Shown here in pieces: positions 1 to 8,831 of a stretch of 35,711 nt of DNA. Below the pieces are notes generated by a model that worked only from the letters and a program-made list of their open reading frames with translations, did not search any database and was not told the DNA's origin. Numbering within the stretch: the first letter of the stretch is position 1; every line of letters begins with the position of its first letter. This DNA is from a virus. Location of the stretch: positions 1-35,711 of IMG/VR virus record IMGVR_UViG_3300042731_004335; one strand, 5' to 3'. Made by a program: the position numbers and the translations under genes.

Positions 1-69
1 ATATGTTCAACAGCCCTCCTGGAAGAAAGGCCGCGTTTTTTTTGGAGGATACAATCTGGCTGAACATCC
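1..69. repeat. Terminal direct repeat, copy 1 (circle join)
   Basis: Bases 1-69 are identical to 35643-35711, including a run of eight T. The reading frame of the 145-aa cupin-like gene crosses the join without interruption. I read this as the overlap left when a circular or circularly permuted genome was assembled, not as a biological terminal repeat. The true unit is then 35,642 bp. Confidence 0.93.
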
Positions 70-161
70 ATATCACGGACGAAACGGATATCGATAAGAT
101 AGAGGACATCTTTATCAAGAAATCGGATGCCTGGATGAAAAAAAAGGAAGGTGAATCATGA
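1..161 (+). CDS. Cupin-like phage protein, C-terminal part (continues from 35366)
   Basis: This is the second half of a gene that starts at GTG 35366 and crosses the circle join. The complete product is 145 aa. This part holds the last beta strands and a lysine-rich tail, ending at TGA 159-161. The stop overlaps the ATG of the next gene (ATGA), so the two are probably translationally coupled. It lies between the needle/fibre genes and the first ejection protein, the place occupied by head-assembly gene 14 in P22. Role is inferred from position only. Confidence 0.85.
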   Translation, partial: MFNSPPGRKAAFFLEDTIWLNIHITDETDIDKIEDIFIKKSDAWMKKKEGES

Positions 162-1006
162 CATGGGGAGCTGTAGCAGCAGCAGGTATAGTAGCAACGG
201 GAGCATTAGTCGGTGGCAAAATGCAAAGCGATGCAGCAAAAAAAGCCGCCCGAGAGCAAAGAAAGGCCGCAGGTAAGGCGATAGACGCACAAGAAGAACA
301 ATTCGCACAGATGCAGGCATTGTTACAGCCTTATGTTGCAGCAGGAAAAACCGCATTATCCGAACAAATGGCGTTGCTTGGTATGGCTCAAAAGCCATCT
401 GGCCCGTTCGCTGGACTGTATAAGTGGGGTGGCGGCATGACCGAAAGAGGTAGAGAGCTTGCAGGTATGACGCAGGAAGAATACGCAGCACAGCAGCAGC
501 AGGCCGCTATAGACCGAATAGCCCAAAGCCCTGAATTACAAGCGCTGACGCAGCGAGGTGAAGAGGCGATCATGAGAAGGGCGGCGGCAACCGGGGGGCT
601 GAGAAGCGGAAATGTGCAAGCGGCACTTGGTCAATTCGCTCCATCGATGCTGCAAGCCGCAATCGATAGACGATATAGCCAACTGCAGGGCCTGACGGGT
701 GCCGGTCAAAACGCAGCCGTAGGACTGGGTGGGTTTGGTCAAGGCACAGCCGGATCATTATCGGATCTGTATCAACAGCAGGGTGCCGCTGCTGCTGGTA
801 GTACACTCGCACAAGGTCAGGCGCAGGCAAATATTATGAGCGGTTTAGGCCAGGCGGCAGGTATGGGGCTAGGAATGTATATGAATCGTCCACAAACGCC
901 TGTAGCGCCCTATTCAGTTAGTCAGCCACAGGTGAGTCCGACAACAGGCTTTGATTATGGTCAATTCAATACAAATTTGAATATATCGCCATATGGAGGA
1001 TCGTAA
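158..1006 (+). CDS. Ejection (DNA transfer) protein, P22 gp7-like position
   Basis: The 282-aa product has a hydrophobic Ala/Gly-rich N-terminus (residues about 3-20), a charged Gln/Ala-rich helical stretch (about 25-60), and a Gly/Ala/Gln-rich middle with many small residues. This composition is typical of virion proteins ejected with DNA by short-tailed phages. It is the first of three such genes placed before the tailspike, matching P22 genes 7-20-16. A good ribosome site (AAGGAAGG) precedes ATG 158, and the gene overlaps its neighbours by ATGA upstream and TAATG downstream. No catalytic motif is visible. The family is assigned from composition and synteny, so the exact P22 counterpart is uncertain. 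Confidence 0.72.
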   Translation: MTWGAVAAAGIVATGALVGGKMQSDAAKKAAREQRKAAGKAIDAQEEQFAQMQALLQPYVAAGKTALSEQMALLGMAQKPSGPFAGLYKWGGGMTERGRELAGMTQEEYAAQQQQAAIDRIAQSPELQALTQRGEEAIMRRAAATGGLRSGNVQAALGQFAPSMLQAAIDRRYSQLQGLTGAGQNAAVGLGGFGQGTAGSLSDLYQQQGAAAAGSTLAQGQAQANIMSGLGQAAGMGLGMYMNRPQTPVAPYSVSQPQVSPTTGFDYGQFNTNLNISPYGGS

Positions 1007-2145
1007 TGGTACAGCCTATAGACTACAGCATTAATGTTCAGAATCCTTTCCAGGCAGGCTTGACAGGCTTTCAGCAAGGAATGCAGATTCAAAATCTACG
1101 TGCTCAACAGAATGAGCAGCAACGGGCACGACAGCGAGCGCAGCAGATGCAGAACGACCTTGCTGAGTTCTCGATGCAGGAAAATAAAACCGGAGAAGAT
1201 TACGCGAACATGATAGCCCGGTATCCGGATCTAGGCGATTCGTTCAAGCAGCAATTTTCTATGATGTCCGAGAGTCAGCAGCAGGCACGGATTAAGCAGG
1301 CGCAGCAGTTGTATCAGGCGATGGAATTAGGGGATGATGATCTTGTCATGAAAACGATCGATAGACAAGCGACTGCATTTGAGAACAGCGGAGATCAGCA
1401 ATCCGCGGACATGCTACGGGCAATGGGTATGCAGTATGACATAAATCCAAACGTAGTTAAAACCAATACTGCATTGATGCTTCAATTCGCCGATCCAGGT
1501 TTTTTGGATCGTGGGAAAGTCAAGAGAACGGCTAGACAGTCAGAATGGTTGCAGTATGCTACTATGCCTGCCAATACTCCAGAAGAGCGTCAAAGGAAAC
1601 ATGAGTTTGGGCGCATGATAGGTGCGGTGCCACCCGAGATGAAGTATAAAGAATTATCCGCAAGGGAAAATGTAATAAAAGATTTATCAAGTAAATCAGA
1701 TTCGATTACGGACGTGTTAGGTACAATAGAATTGTTCAACGATAATCCTGACTATATTGACGCGATATCCGGATATCGTGGAAGAGTACCTATTACAGTA
1801 TCACCGGCGGCAACAGAAGCCGAAGCATATCTAAATAATATAGCATCATCTCTTACCATGGAAAATATGTCCAAAATGAAAGGTGTACTATCGGATTCTG
1901 ATATCAAAATGTTAAAAGCGGCATCATTACGCATTAAACCTGGTATGAGAAAAGAAACAATAAAAAGAGAATTAAAACTTATTCAAAGCAAACTCCGTAA
2001 AGCACAGGCACGATATAATAGACAAATCAATTCTAAGGTCAGTGAACTAAAAGAAAAGAACCAACAAATAAACCAAGAGAATCAAACCGGTAGCTTTGAA
2101 ACCTTAAGTGATGAAGAATTGCTAAGGATCGGCGGGGGTCAATAA
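1006..2145 (+). CDS. Ejection protein, P22 gp20-like position
   Basis: The 379-aa product is strongly helical and very rich in Gln, Arg and Met near the N-terminus (residues about 15-110), with a Lys-rich coiled-coil-like end (about 310-360). It starts at ATG 1006, sharing one base with the previous stop (TAATG), and is followed by the third large ejection gene after one base. Position and composition fit an internal virion protein released into the host with the DNA, as with P22 gp20. No enzyme motif or membrane segment stands out. Confidence 0.7.
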   Translation: MVQPIDYSINVQNPFQAGLTGFQQGMQIQNLRAQQNEQQRARQRAQQMQNDLAEFSMQENKTGEDYANMIARYPDLGDSFKQQFSMMSESQQQARIKQAQQLYQAMELGDDDLVMKTIDRQATAFENSGDQQSADMLRAMGMQYDINPNVVKTNTALMLQFADPGFLDRGKVKRTARQSEWLQYATMPANTPEERQRKHEFGRMIGAVPPEMKYKELSARENVIKDLSSKSDSITDVLGTIELFNDNPDYIDAISGYRGRVPITVSPAATEAEAYLNNIASSLTMENMSKMKGVLSDSDIKMLKAASLRIKPGMRKETIKRELKLIQSKLRKAQARYNRQINSKVSELKEKNQQINQENQTGSFETLSDEELLRIGGGQ

Positions 2146-2146
2146 A

Positions 2147-4453
2147 ATGCCTATAAGCAACGAACAATTTTATGAGATGTATCAGCGTGCCGGAAATGAC
2201 GAACGAAAAAAAGCGGCTTTAGACGAATATGCAAGGCGCTATAATATCGATGTTTCACAGATGACTGTACCCCAAACGGAAGAACCGGCAGTACCATCAG
2301 TACAGCCACAGCAAGGTAAATATGCTATGGCAGCAGATGAACCGGGTATTCTCGATTATATCATGGGAACAATGGAATTGGGCGGGCAAATAGGTACGGG
2401 CGCTATAGTTGAACCGGTTGCAGGTATGGCAGGACTGGCAAAGACTATTACAAGCGGGCCTGAAGAAGCCAAGAAAACAGTTGAGGAAATCAAACAGGCC
2501 GGGACCTATCAGCCAAGAACTGAAGGGTACAAACACGTTGCGGCGGGCGTGGGAACGGCGCTAAAACCCGTACTTGAAACTGGTAAGGCGATAGTTGAAC
2601 CAGTAAGAGAATATGCGGGTCAAGTTGGAGGTGCAGTAGGACAGTTTACCGGTAAAATGATGGATGAAAAATATGGGGAAGAAATTGGAAGAACAACCGG
2701 GGAAGCGACAGGAAGAACAGCTGTAGATATAATGGTTGGTGCGATACCTGAAATATTGGGTCTCAAAGGTACGATGGCGGCAAAAAAAGCAGCTATGCAA
2801 AAAGTTGCTGAAAAAGTTGATATAAACCAGATGTATGATGAATTAGGTAATATTTTACCGGAAATACAAAGAGAACTAAGCAAAGCCAATATAGCTCAAA
2901 AAGAGTTTGAACAACTCATAAGAGAAATACCGGGAAGGCAAATGGAACGACCGGTAAAAGAAATCGTCCAGGCATCTTTAAGCCCACGGAAAGAAAGCTT
3001 AGCGGCGGATATCGCCCGGGAAGCCAAGCCGAATAAAGAAATATTGGAAGCAGCAACAGAATTCAATTTAGGCGCTGATTTACTACCAAGTCATTATGCT
3101 GATGATTATACCTATCGTGCCCTTGAACAGGGATTGAAATCAATAAAAACGTCTCATTTGAATGCACAGGAAAAAAGTTTGATAGGCAAACTCGGTAAAG
3201 AAGCCGACAAGCTTATAAAAGAATTCGGCGCGGTATCAGACAAGGCCGAATTATCGGACGTATTTAGAACTGACTCACAAAACCTCGTAACGAAATTAGA
3301 AGGTGAAGCAAAAAAACTCTACGACAAAGTAAATAAAGCCGTACCAAATAAAACCCCTATTGATGCGGATAATACGTTAAATCTGCTGAATAAGATTGCA
3401 GATGATTTGGGCGGGATAGAATACTTGTCTAAAAAACAAAAAGAAATGTTACAAGTATTAGATCCAAAAACAAAACCTACATACTCAAGGCTTGACAAGT
3501 ATCGTCAAATTGTAGGGGATTCATTGAACAATAAGAATGATTTATTCAAAGATGCTAAAGTAGCCGATGTCAAGCGTCTATACGGTGCAATGGCTAAAGA
3601 TCAGCAGGCAGTTGCTACATTGCATGGGATAGGCGATCTTTATAAAACAGCCCGTAAAAGTGTGGCAATTCGAAAAGGTATCGAAAAGCAATTACAAACC
3701 GTAATAGGCAAAGATCTAATGGGCTCAGTATCTGCTAAGGCAGGATTGGCAATGCGAGGTCTGCAAGATGGAAAAACAACACAGTTTGACAAGTTGCTGA
3801 TGTCAATACCTAAGCAACTTGGGCCGGAAATGCGTAAATCAGTTGTAGCTACGGCCTTAAATGATGCGATGGTACAAGGATCAAGAAAGGAAAAGTTTTT
3901 AAATGTTCCCGGATTCGATGATTTTATGAACGGTCTAAAAAAACATAAAGCCGCTAAAACGCGTCTTCAAAAAGAAATTGGTGACGATGCTATGAAGCGG
4001 TTTGAAACATTCCATAAAATAGTTGGGGGCGTGCGACGTGCTCAAATGGAAGAAATTAGTACGGGTTTAATCGTATCCGTACCAAAAATGTTTGATGAGG
4101 TCGAAGGTATTGCCCAAAAATTATATGGTACAGTCGAAAAAGTAGGTCAAACATTCGGGGGTATCAGGCCGCCTGGTTTTTTAGAGAATCTTGTTACGCC
4201 TAAAACCGCTCGTAGTGTTACGGCTGACGAATTTCTAGCATCACCACGTTTTAAGCAGATCCTTGATAATGTAGCGACCGGAAAAATAAATACAGCTAAG
4301 AAAATAAAACGAGCAGATCAAATCGTAAAAAATTTGAAATCGTATCAAAAGTGGAAAGAAACACTACCCAAGAAAGATTTGAAAGATTTGGCAGCTATAG
4401 GGCCAATTGGCTATCTGACAAACAAAGCATTAACCCGTGAGGAAACCGAATAA
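2147..4453 (+). CDS. Large ejection protein, P22 gp16-like position
   Basis: The 768-aa product is the largest of the three ejection-type genes, at the P22 gene 16 position. Residues about 60-140 are rich in Gly/Ala and weakly hydrophobic (GIGTGAIVEP-type segments), which could insert into a membrane. The rest is Lys/Glu-rich and helical. I do not see a lysozyme or transglycosylase catalytic motif, although such domains occur in some phage ejection proteins. The stop shares a base with the next small gene (TAATG). Translocation of DNA across the host envelope is inferred from family context. Confidence 0.7.
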   Translation: MPISNEQFYEMYQRAGNDERKKAALDEYARRYNIDVSQMTVPQTEEPAVPSVQPQQGKYAMAADEPGILDYIMGTMELGGQIGTGAIVEPVAGMAGLAKTITSGPEEAKKTVEEIKQAGTYQPRTEGYKHVAAGVGTALKPVLETGKAIVEPVREYAGQVGGAVGQFTGKMMDEKYGEEIGRTTGEATGRTAVDIMVGAIPEILGLKGTMAAKKAAMQKVAEKVDINQMYDELGNILPEIQRELSKANIAQKEFEQLIREIPGRQMERPVKEIVQASLSPRKESLAADIAREAKPNKEILEAATEFNLGADLLPSHYADDYTYRALEQGLKSIKTSHLNAQEKSLIGKLGKEADKLIKEFGAVSDKAELSDVFRTDSQNLVTKLEGEAKKLYDKVNKAVPNKTPIDADNTLNLLNKIADDLGGIEYLSKKQKEMLQVLDPKTKPTYSRLDKYRQIVGDSLNNKNDLFKDAKVADVKRLYGAMAKDQQAVATLHGIGDLYKTARKSVAIRKGIEKQLQTVIGKDLMGSVSAKAGLAMRGLQDGKTTQFDKLLMSIPKQLGPEMRKSVVATALNDAMVQGSRKEKFLNVPGFDDFMNGLKKHKAAKTRLQKEIGDDAMKRFETFHKIVGGVRRAQMEEISTGLIVSVPKMFDEVEGIAQKLYGTVEKVGQTFGGIRPPGFLENLVTPKTARSVTADEFLASPRFKQILDNVATGKINTAKKIKRADQIVKNLKSYQKWKETLPKKDLKDLAAIGPIGYLTNKALTREETE

Positions 4454-4611
4454 TGCCGAAAAAAGAACACGATATGCTAAAGAAAGCCGCACGAAAGAAG
4501 GGACTGAAAGGCGAACGGGCCGACGCCTACATTTACGGTACTTTAAGCAAGATTGAGAAAGCCCGAAAAGCCAAGGCTAAGAGACGACGTAAACAAAAAA
4601 CCAAAAAGTAG
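4453..4611 (+). CDS. Small very basic phage protein (52 aa)
   Basis: ATG 4453 overlaps the preceding stop (TAATG) and the frame runs 52 codons to TAG 4609-4611. About 40 percent of residues are Lys or Arg. A short motif, KGERADAYIYGTLSKI, lies in the middle, and the C-terminal third is almost a pure Lys/Arg tail. Similar small basic proteins next to virion genes are common in tailed phages, but I know of no assigned function. The tail could bind DNA or RNA. Tight spacing to both neighbours supports a real gene. Confidence 0.7.
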   Translation: MPKKEHDMLKKAARKKGLKGERADAYIYGTLSKIEKARKAKAKRRRKQKTKK

Positions 4612-4621
4612 GATTTGAAAA

Positions 4622-6712
4622 ATGAATCGAATAGGCCTGGGACCTGAATATTTTCCGCTTACAGCCAAAGGAAAGCCCATTTCAAACGCGGATATCTACA
4701 TTGGTAATGCCGATACAGATCCTGAAATCGTTGGGAATCGAAAAACCGTATATGTTCAAGAGGAGGATGGTTCTATTACTGCCGTGTCACAGCCGATAAA
4801 TACGGGTGCCGGCGGTGTGCCGTTATATGACGGATCTCCCGTCACATTATTGGTTGAAGGTGACTATAGTCTCAAAGTATTGGATTCTCAAGGCGATCAG
4901 ATATACTATATCCCTAAAAATAGTATCGATCTATATAACAGCTCCGTAGATTCATTATCAGATTTACGCGGCTATTCATCCGATGGAAATTTTCCGGTAT
5001 ACGTTCGCGCCTATGCAACTGTAGGTGACGGTGGGGAAGGGATTTTTGAATATTTTGACGGTGCCGCGCCTGGAACATACGTTGATAATGATGGTACTAT
5101 AATTGTTCCGACCGGTGGCGATGGGAGTGCTGCATGGTTACGGCAGTATAGTGGGGCTGTAAATGTCAGGTGGTTCGGTGCTGTTGAATCGCCGGGGGCC
5201 GGCAATGATGTCGGCTATATCATTAATCAGATATTTGCTAGTTTAGGTGGAGCTACAAGAGTTTATATTCCGGGCAGCACAAAAAAATGGGAATTATCGA
5301 CTACCATTATAACAGCACAAGCGACAATCGGCAGTTGGTGTATTATAGAGGGTGACGGATATATCAGTACGACACTTGAAATACCTTTAAGTGCTGCTAT
5401 ATGCGGAATAAATTGTGATACATCAGATGAACTTACAATTAGAAATTTAAGAATTATTGAAGCTGTCGGAACTAGAGTAAGTGCTTGTATTGCAGGGGGA
5501 GGCACAACTTTGAAAGTGATCGATTGCTGGTTTGGGAATTCAAAATACGGTATTTTTCAAAATAAAGGTGCAGGTTCCTGTTATACAAACTGTGTAATTG
5601 AAAATGCTGATTATGGCGGATATATTTCGTGTAACTTCGATGACGGTACGATTTCAGATCTTCCTACAGCCGCTGGTGGTATAAGCGATATAACCGTCAT
5701 AAATGGTTTATTTTATAGCAATCAGGTTCATAATTTTTATGTGGGCAGAACAGGCTCTAATATTATCAATAGTATAAAATTTGATGCATGTAGTTTTACG
5801 GATACATCATCGGACAGTGGCGTTCTAGTTGAAGATTCAACAGGTGCCGGTGTAAGCATCGGCATACAAGCTGTTTTTACTAATTGTAATTTCGATGAAA
5901 ATGATAGTAATGGAATTCGTGTCGATGCTACTAGAACTGCATTGATAGGCTGTAATTTTCGCGGAAATGATGCAACGGCTATTAGAGCTAACAGTGCGTC
6001 GTGTCGTGTAATATCAATCGGAAATATATTTGATGATGATACAGGAGTGCAAACAAATATTTATAATGTTACAAATAATGCTCAAATATTATTCGGCGAC
6101 TACACCGAAACGGAAATTGATTATAGAAATTATTATAATGCAGATACGGTTCTAAGCATTTCCGCAAATACTACTCTTACAATAACTGATGCAAAAACAG
6201 TCGTAGCCTCAGGGCTTACGGCAGTCCGAAATATAGATATGCCGACAGCAGCTGATATGAAATATATCGAATATACGATCATGAACAATGATCCTGAATA
6301 TAGAGTAAATATTAGGCAAAGCGATGCTGCAACATTGATAACGACATTACATCCTGGTAACTGGACACGAATTATATCAGATGGTACGAATTATTATCAT
6401 AACGGACTGCCACCAAATCTCGCGGGAGACACTATAATTCATAATGATGATGCCGTTGTGAATCTTACTAATAATCCGGAACGTATTCACACGACAAACG
6501 ATGTACTTACATCGGATAGAAATTACACATTGCCGGCACTTGCTGATTGTGTAAGAAGAGATTTTATTTTCAAAAATTTAGATGCAACCCATGATGTACT
6601 TGTAATCAGAAATGCCGCGGATGGCGGCGGGACCGTGGCCACAGTTGATACAAACGAATGCTATTTAGTTTATAATGATGGGAATGAATGGTATTACATC
6701 AAAAGTGCTTAG
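4622..6712 (+). CDS. Tailspike with P22-type head-binding domain
   Basis: The 696-aa product is close in size to P22 gp9 (about 667 aa). Residues 1 to about 105 look like the P22 tailspike head-binding domain, which anchors the spike to the tail machine (GPEYFPLTAKGKPISNADIY, then an acidic EEDGS turn and GVPLYDGSPV). A linker with the RWFGA signature that opens many phage beta-helices follows at about 180-190. Residues about 190-480 have repeated short strands with Gly, Asn and Cys turns, as in right-handed beta-helix endorhamnosidases or lyases. The C-terminal 200 residues are probably a trimer cap. The substrate is most likely a host surface polysaccharide. Catalytic residues cannot be placed by eye. 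Confidence 0.9.
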   Translation: MNRIGLGPEYFPLTAKGKPISNADIYIGNADTDPEIVGNRKTVYVQEEDGSITAVSQPINTGAGGVPLYDGSPVTLLVEGDYSLKVLDSQGDQIYYIPKNSIDLYNSSVDSLSDLRGYSSDGNFPVYVRAYATVGDGGEGIFEYFDGAAPGTYVDNDGTIIVPTGGDGSAAWLRQYSGAVNVRWFGAVESPGAGNDVGYIINQIFASLGGATRVYIPGSTKKWELSTTIITAQATIGSWCIIEGDGYISTTLEIPLSAAICGINCDTSDELTIRNLRIIEAVGTRVSACIAGGGTTLKVIDCWFGNSKYGIFQNKGAGSCYTNCVIENADYGGYISCNFDDGTISDLPTAAGGISDITVINGLFYSNQVHNFYVGRTGSNIINSIKFDACSFTDTSSDSGVLVEDSTGAGVSIGIQAVFTNCNFDENDSNGIRVDATRTALIGCNFRGNDATAIRANSASCRVISIGNIFDDDTGVQTNIYNVTNNAQILFGDYTETEIDYRNYYNADTVLSISANTTLTITDAKTVVASGLTAVRNIDMPTAADMKYIEYTIMNNDPEYRVNIRQSDAATLITTLHPGNWTRIISDGTNYYHNGLPPNLAGDTIIHNDDAVVNLTNNPERIHTTNDVLTSDRNYTLPALADCVRRDFIFKNLDATHDVLVIRNAADGGGTVATVDTNECYLVYNDGNEWYYIKSA

Positions 6713-6717
6713 CTAAG
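6708..6717. other. Palindrome at convergent gene ends
   Basis: CTTAGCTAAG is a perfect 10-bp palindrome. It holds the stop codon of the tailspike gene (TAG 6710-6712) and the stop of the opposing MBL-fold gene (TAA, 6709-6711 on the other strand). The two genes end head-on with overlapping stops, and no hairpin with a T-run lies nearby. Confidence 0.8.
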
Positions 6718-7404
6718 ATAGACCGGCTTACCCGTTACCGCCTCAATATCAGACTTAAACCTGGATTCATCGCTGTTGTCGTCCGATAAATGAATTAGAA
6801 AGATTTTTTCCGTTCGGCTCAAATCCTGGGCCCGGAAAAAATCTTTTACGTTTTGGAGTTCGAAGTGGGATCTACGGACGCGATCCTTGTGTACCGGATG
6901 CATTTCTTCATTGGCGTCAAGCAGATCCTTGGCATAATTGCACTCGATCATGTAGTGCGTGACGCCTGAGAATTTATAGCGGATATAATATGTGTCCGTA
7001 GCGTAGAGGATCTTGTATTTTTTTGATGGGGATTGAATCAAAAACCCCAAAGGTTCGGCGGCATCGTGCTGAGTCTCAAACGGAAGAATCCACCACTTAT
7101 AAATGATCATCATCTCTGACTTGACAGGCTTAAGGTCTAGGCCTATACTGTCCAGCGTGCCGCGAGATGCAATGATGGGTACACCACCACGGGCTACATC
7201 TTTTGCGGCTACACTGTGATCTCTGTGCTCATGGGATATGAGGCAGGCATCATAATGGCTAAGGCTAAATTGGGTTGCCACCAGCAGCTCAGAAAAGCGT
7301 ATCCCCGGATCAATGAGGATGCGCTTTTCGCCTTCTCGAATCGTGTAAGCGTTTCCCTTTGACGAGCTGGCATGGATTGTTATTTCGAGTTCATTCGGTC
7401 GCAT
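6709..7404 (-). CDS. MBL-fold metallohydrolase (YycJ/WalJ-like)
   Basis: The 231-aa product has the metallo-beta-lactamase fold signature: an opening SSSKGNAY block, ILIDPG, the metal-binding motif SHEHRDH, a later H-D-A-A-E-P-LGF block, ATDT, and a final HLSDDNSD. This arrangement resembles the YycJ/WalJ group and other MBL nucleases that act on DNA. It is the last gene of the recT operon, overlapping the 71-aa gene upstream. MBL-fold genes often sit beside recT in phages, so a nuclease role in recombination or replication is plausible. Activity on DNA is an inference. Confidence 0.85.
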   Translation of the reverse strand: MRPNELEITIHASSSKGNAYTIREGEKRILIDPGIRFSELLVATQFSLSHYDACLISHEHRDHSVAAKDVARGGVPIIASRGTLDSIGLDLKPVKSEMMIIYKWWILPFETQHDAAEPLGFLIQSPSKKYKILYATDTYYIRYKFSGVTHYMIECNYAKDLLDANEEMHPVHKDRVRRSHFELQNVKDFFRAQDLSRTEKIFLIHLSDDNSDESRFKSDIEAVTGKPVYLS

Positions 7405-7595
7405 ATTTTTCTATTGATTTCCTTCAAATCCCAAACACGCCTGACAATGTCAAAGCTCATTTCAAAATCGCTTGGTTCGTTGCCATCCAAGACATTTTCG
7501 ATAGCAATTAGTATCATGTTCAGATATGCATTATTATTATGGATTTGGTTCAAATATTTTTTTGATACTAATTTCATATTAATTTTGATAGTCAA
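7380..7595 (-). CDS. Small helical protein of unknown function (71 aa)
   Basis: The frame opens at TTG 7595 with a purine-rich GCAGG directly before it. An in-frame ATG at 7577 would give 65 aa, and neither start has an ideal ribosome site. The product is predicted helical (residues about 8-40) with a charged C-terminus. The 3' end overlaps the MBL-fold gene by 25 bp and the gene lies 31 bp after recT, so it belongs to the same operon. I do not recognise the family. Codon use matches its neighbours. Confidence 0.6.
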   Translation of the reverse strand: MTIKINMKLVSKKYLNQIHNNNAYLNMILIAIENVLDGNEPSDFEMSFDIVRRVWDLKEINRKICDRMNSK

Positions 7596-7626
7596 CCTGC
7601 TTTGACGTTATTTTCTCAAAAACAAG

Positions 7627-8688
7627 CTATGCCCACTTTGGCTTTTCATTCTGCTCTGGTTCTGATTCCTGCTCTAACATTTCGGTATTTATAGCATCGA
7701 TATAGTTTGCAGCTTCATCGGCTGTCAGTTCTCCCAATCGTGATATCGGCCTGCCGGTAAATACTGATAAGCTATGCAACGTTGCATCCTTATCACGTTT
7801 TGAATTTTTTTCAAGTTGTACAATGGTTCGAGCTTGGGAAGTTGTCGCCATTGCCTGTCCGGACTGTCCAGACTGCTCCTCCGGTATCGGAACGGGGGCT
7901 TCTTGGCTTGGAAAATCGATCAGCTTTTGATTGGCGTTTTCGGCAATCTCCCGCTGTACCAATTGGGCCGTGGGCGTTTCTTCATCGGTTTTGAGTGAGG
8001 AGTTTATCAGTGCTTCATCATTGCTGGTCTTGATAATCTTTTTGCAGATGCGTCCGTAAATCGTTTTCTTGACCATCTCCTCACCAAATTTGCCGTGGGT
8101 TGAATCCCTGGCAATTCCTCCGGATTCCAAGACGATTCCTTTGTTTGTCGACTGTTTCCAGGCTTGTTTGATTTGATCCATTGTCATAATGTCGGAAAAG
8201 AGAATTTTGTCTCGAACATCAACAGCCACAGCATAGGCCCCTTTGATAGTATCTTTTTCGAGTGATTCAAACGTCTGCTTATGATTTTTAATGAGCCTAT
8301 TTCCATTCACGATATCAAGTTCGAACGTATCCCCTTCATAGATGCAGACCGCCCGAATGTCGGCAATCTCAGGGACAACCCGCTTAGCGATTGCGATTTT
8401 ACCCATGTAGCTTGTTTGCAGATTAAGCTTATTGCCATACACGATAAAATAGCATTGATCTTTGAGCGGATTAAGCCCCTGAACAGCCATGTCTAAAATT
8501 GCGGTATGAACACTTTCCTTTGAACAAACGTCCAAAGCAGGCCGTTTTTGCCTATCAACTGTTTGCCTGAGAATTAAATCAGCCGCTTTAAGCGCATTGC
8601 CGAAAATATAGTTTTCCGGCATCACGACAGCGGTCTGTTTTAATTCCATTTTTACGCTTTCGCCTATTACCATAAGATCATTTTTCAT
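7627..8688 (-). CDS. recT: RecT-family single-strand annealing protein
   Basis: The 353-aa product matches RecT: N-terminal TAILDMAVQGLNPLKDQCYF, then the LQTSYMGKIAIAKR core, a GDTFELD strand and an IKGAYAVAV strand, typical of phage RecT/Bet-like annealing proteins that coat ssDNA and promote strand annealing. The C-terminal 110 residues are Gln/Glu/Ser-rich and probably unstructured, apart from a small helical domain. ATG 8688 has an excellent ribosome site (GAGGAGG). No RecE or lambda-exonuclease gene is adjacent. The likely partners are the SbcC-like ATPase and the MBL-fold protein in the same operon. Confidence 0.93.
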   Translation of the reverse strand: MKNDLMVIGESVKMELKQTAVVMPENYIFGNALKAADLILRQTVDRQKRPALDVCSKESVHTAILDMAVQGLNPLKDQCYFIVYGNKLNLQTSYMGKIAIAKRVVPEIADIRAVCIYEGDTFELDIVNGNRLIKNHKQTFESLEKDTIKGAYAVAVDVRDKILFSDIMTMDQIKQAWKQSTNKGIVLESGGIARDSTHGKFGEEMVKKTIYGRICKKIIKTSNDEALINSSLKTDEETPTAQLVQREIAENANQKLIDFPSQEAPVPIPEEQSGQSGQAMATTSQARTIVQLEKNSKRDKDATLHSLSVFTGRPISRLGELTADEAANYIDAINTEMLEQESEPEQNEKPKWA

Positions 8689-8738
8689 TTTTCCTCCTCA
8701 TTTCTTCTATAAATTCGACGTTGGTTTTTCTGATATCG

Positions 8739-8831
8739 TCATAAACATTTTTTAAATGATACAGATATCGTTCCGATAACTACAGCAATCGCCATGACTA
8801 CAATTGCTGTTGTATAAATTATTTCATTCAT
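8739..8831 (-). CDS. Tiny single-pass membrane protein (30 aa), possible frameshift
   Basis: ATG 8831 overlaps the preceding stop (ATGA), so translation is probably coupled. The 30-aa product is one hydrophobic helix (residues about 7-24, rich in Val, Ile and Ala) followed by Ser-Phe-Lys-Lys-Cys-Leu. The frame ends just after a run of six A. In the +1 frame, translation from this point would continue to 8678 with a clearly protein-like charged tail that overlaps the recT start. The pair looks like one small membrane protein of about 50 aa, split by a one-base shift or joined by programmed frameshifting. Function unknown. Confidence 0.55.
   Translation of the reverse strand: MNEIIYTTAIVVMAIAVVIGTISVSFKKCL

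Noticed and set aside
1-69. True short terminal repeats of a linear genome
   Set aside because: Small size, location inside a gene, and a P22-type headful terminase favour an assembly overlap of a circularly permuted genome.
2147-4453. Lysozyme or transglycosylase domain in the large ejection protein
   Set aside because: No catalytic Glu motif or typical fold pattern could be found by eye.
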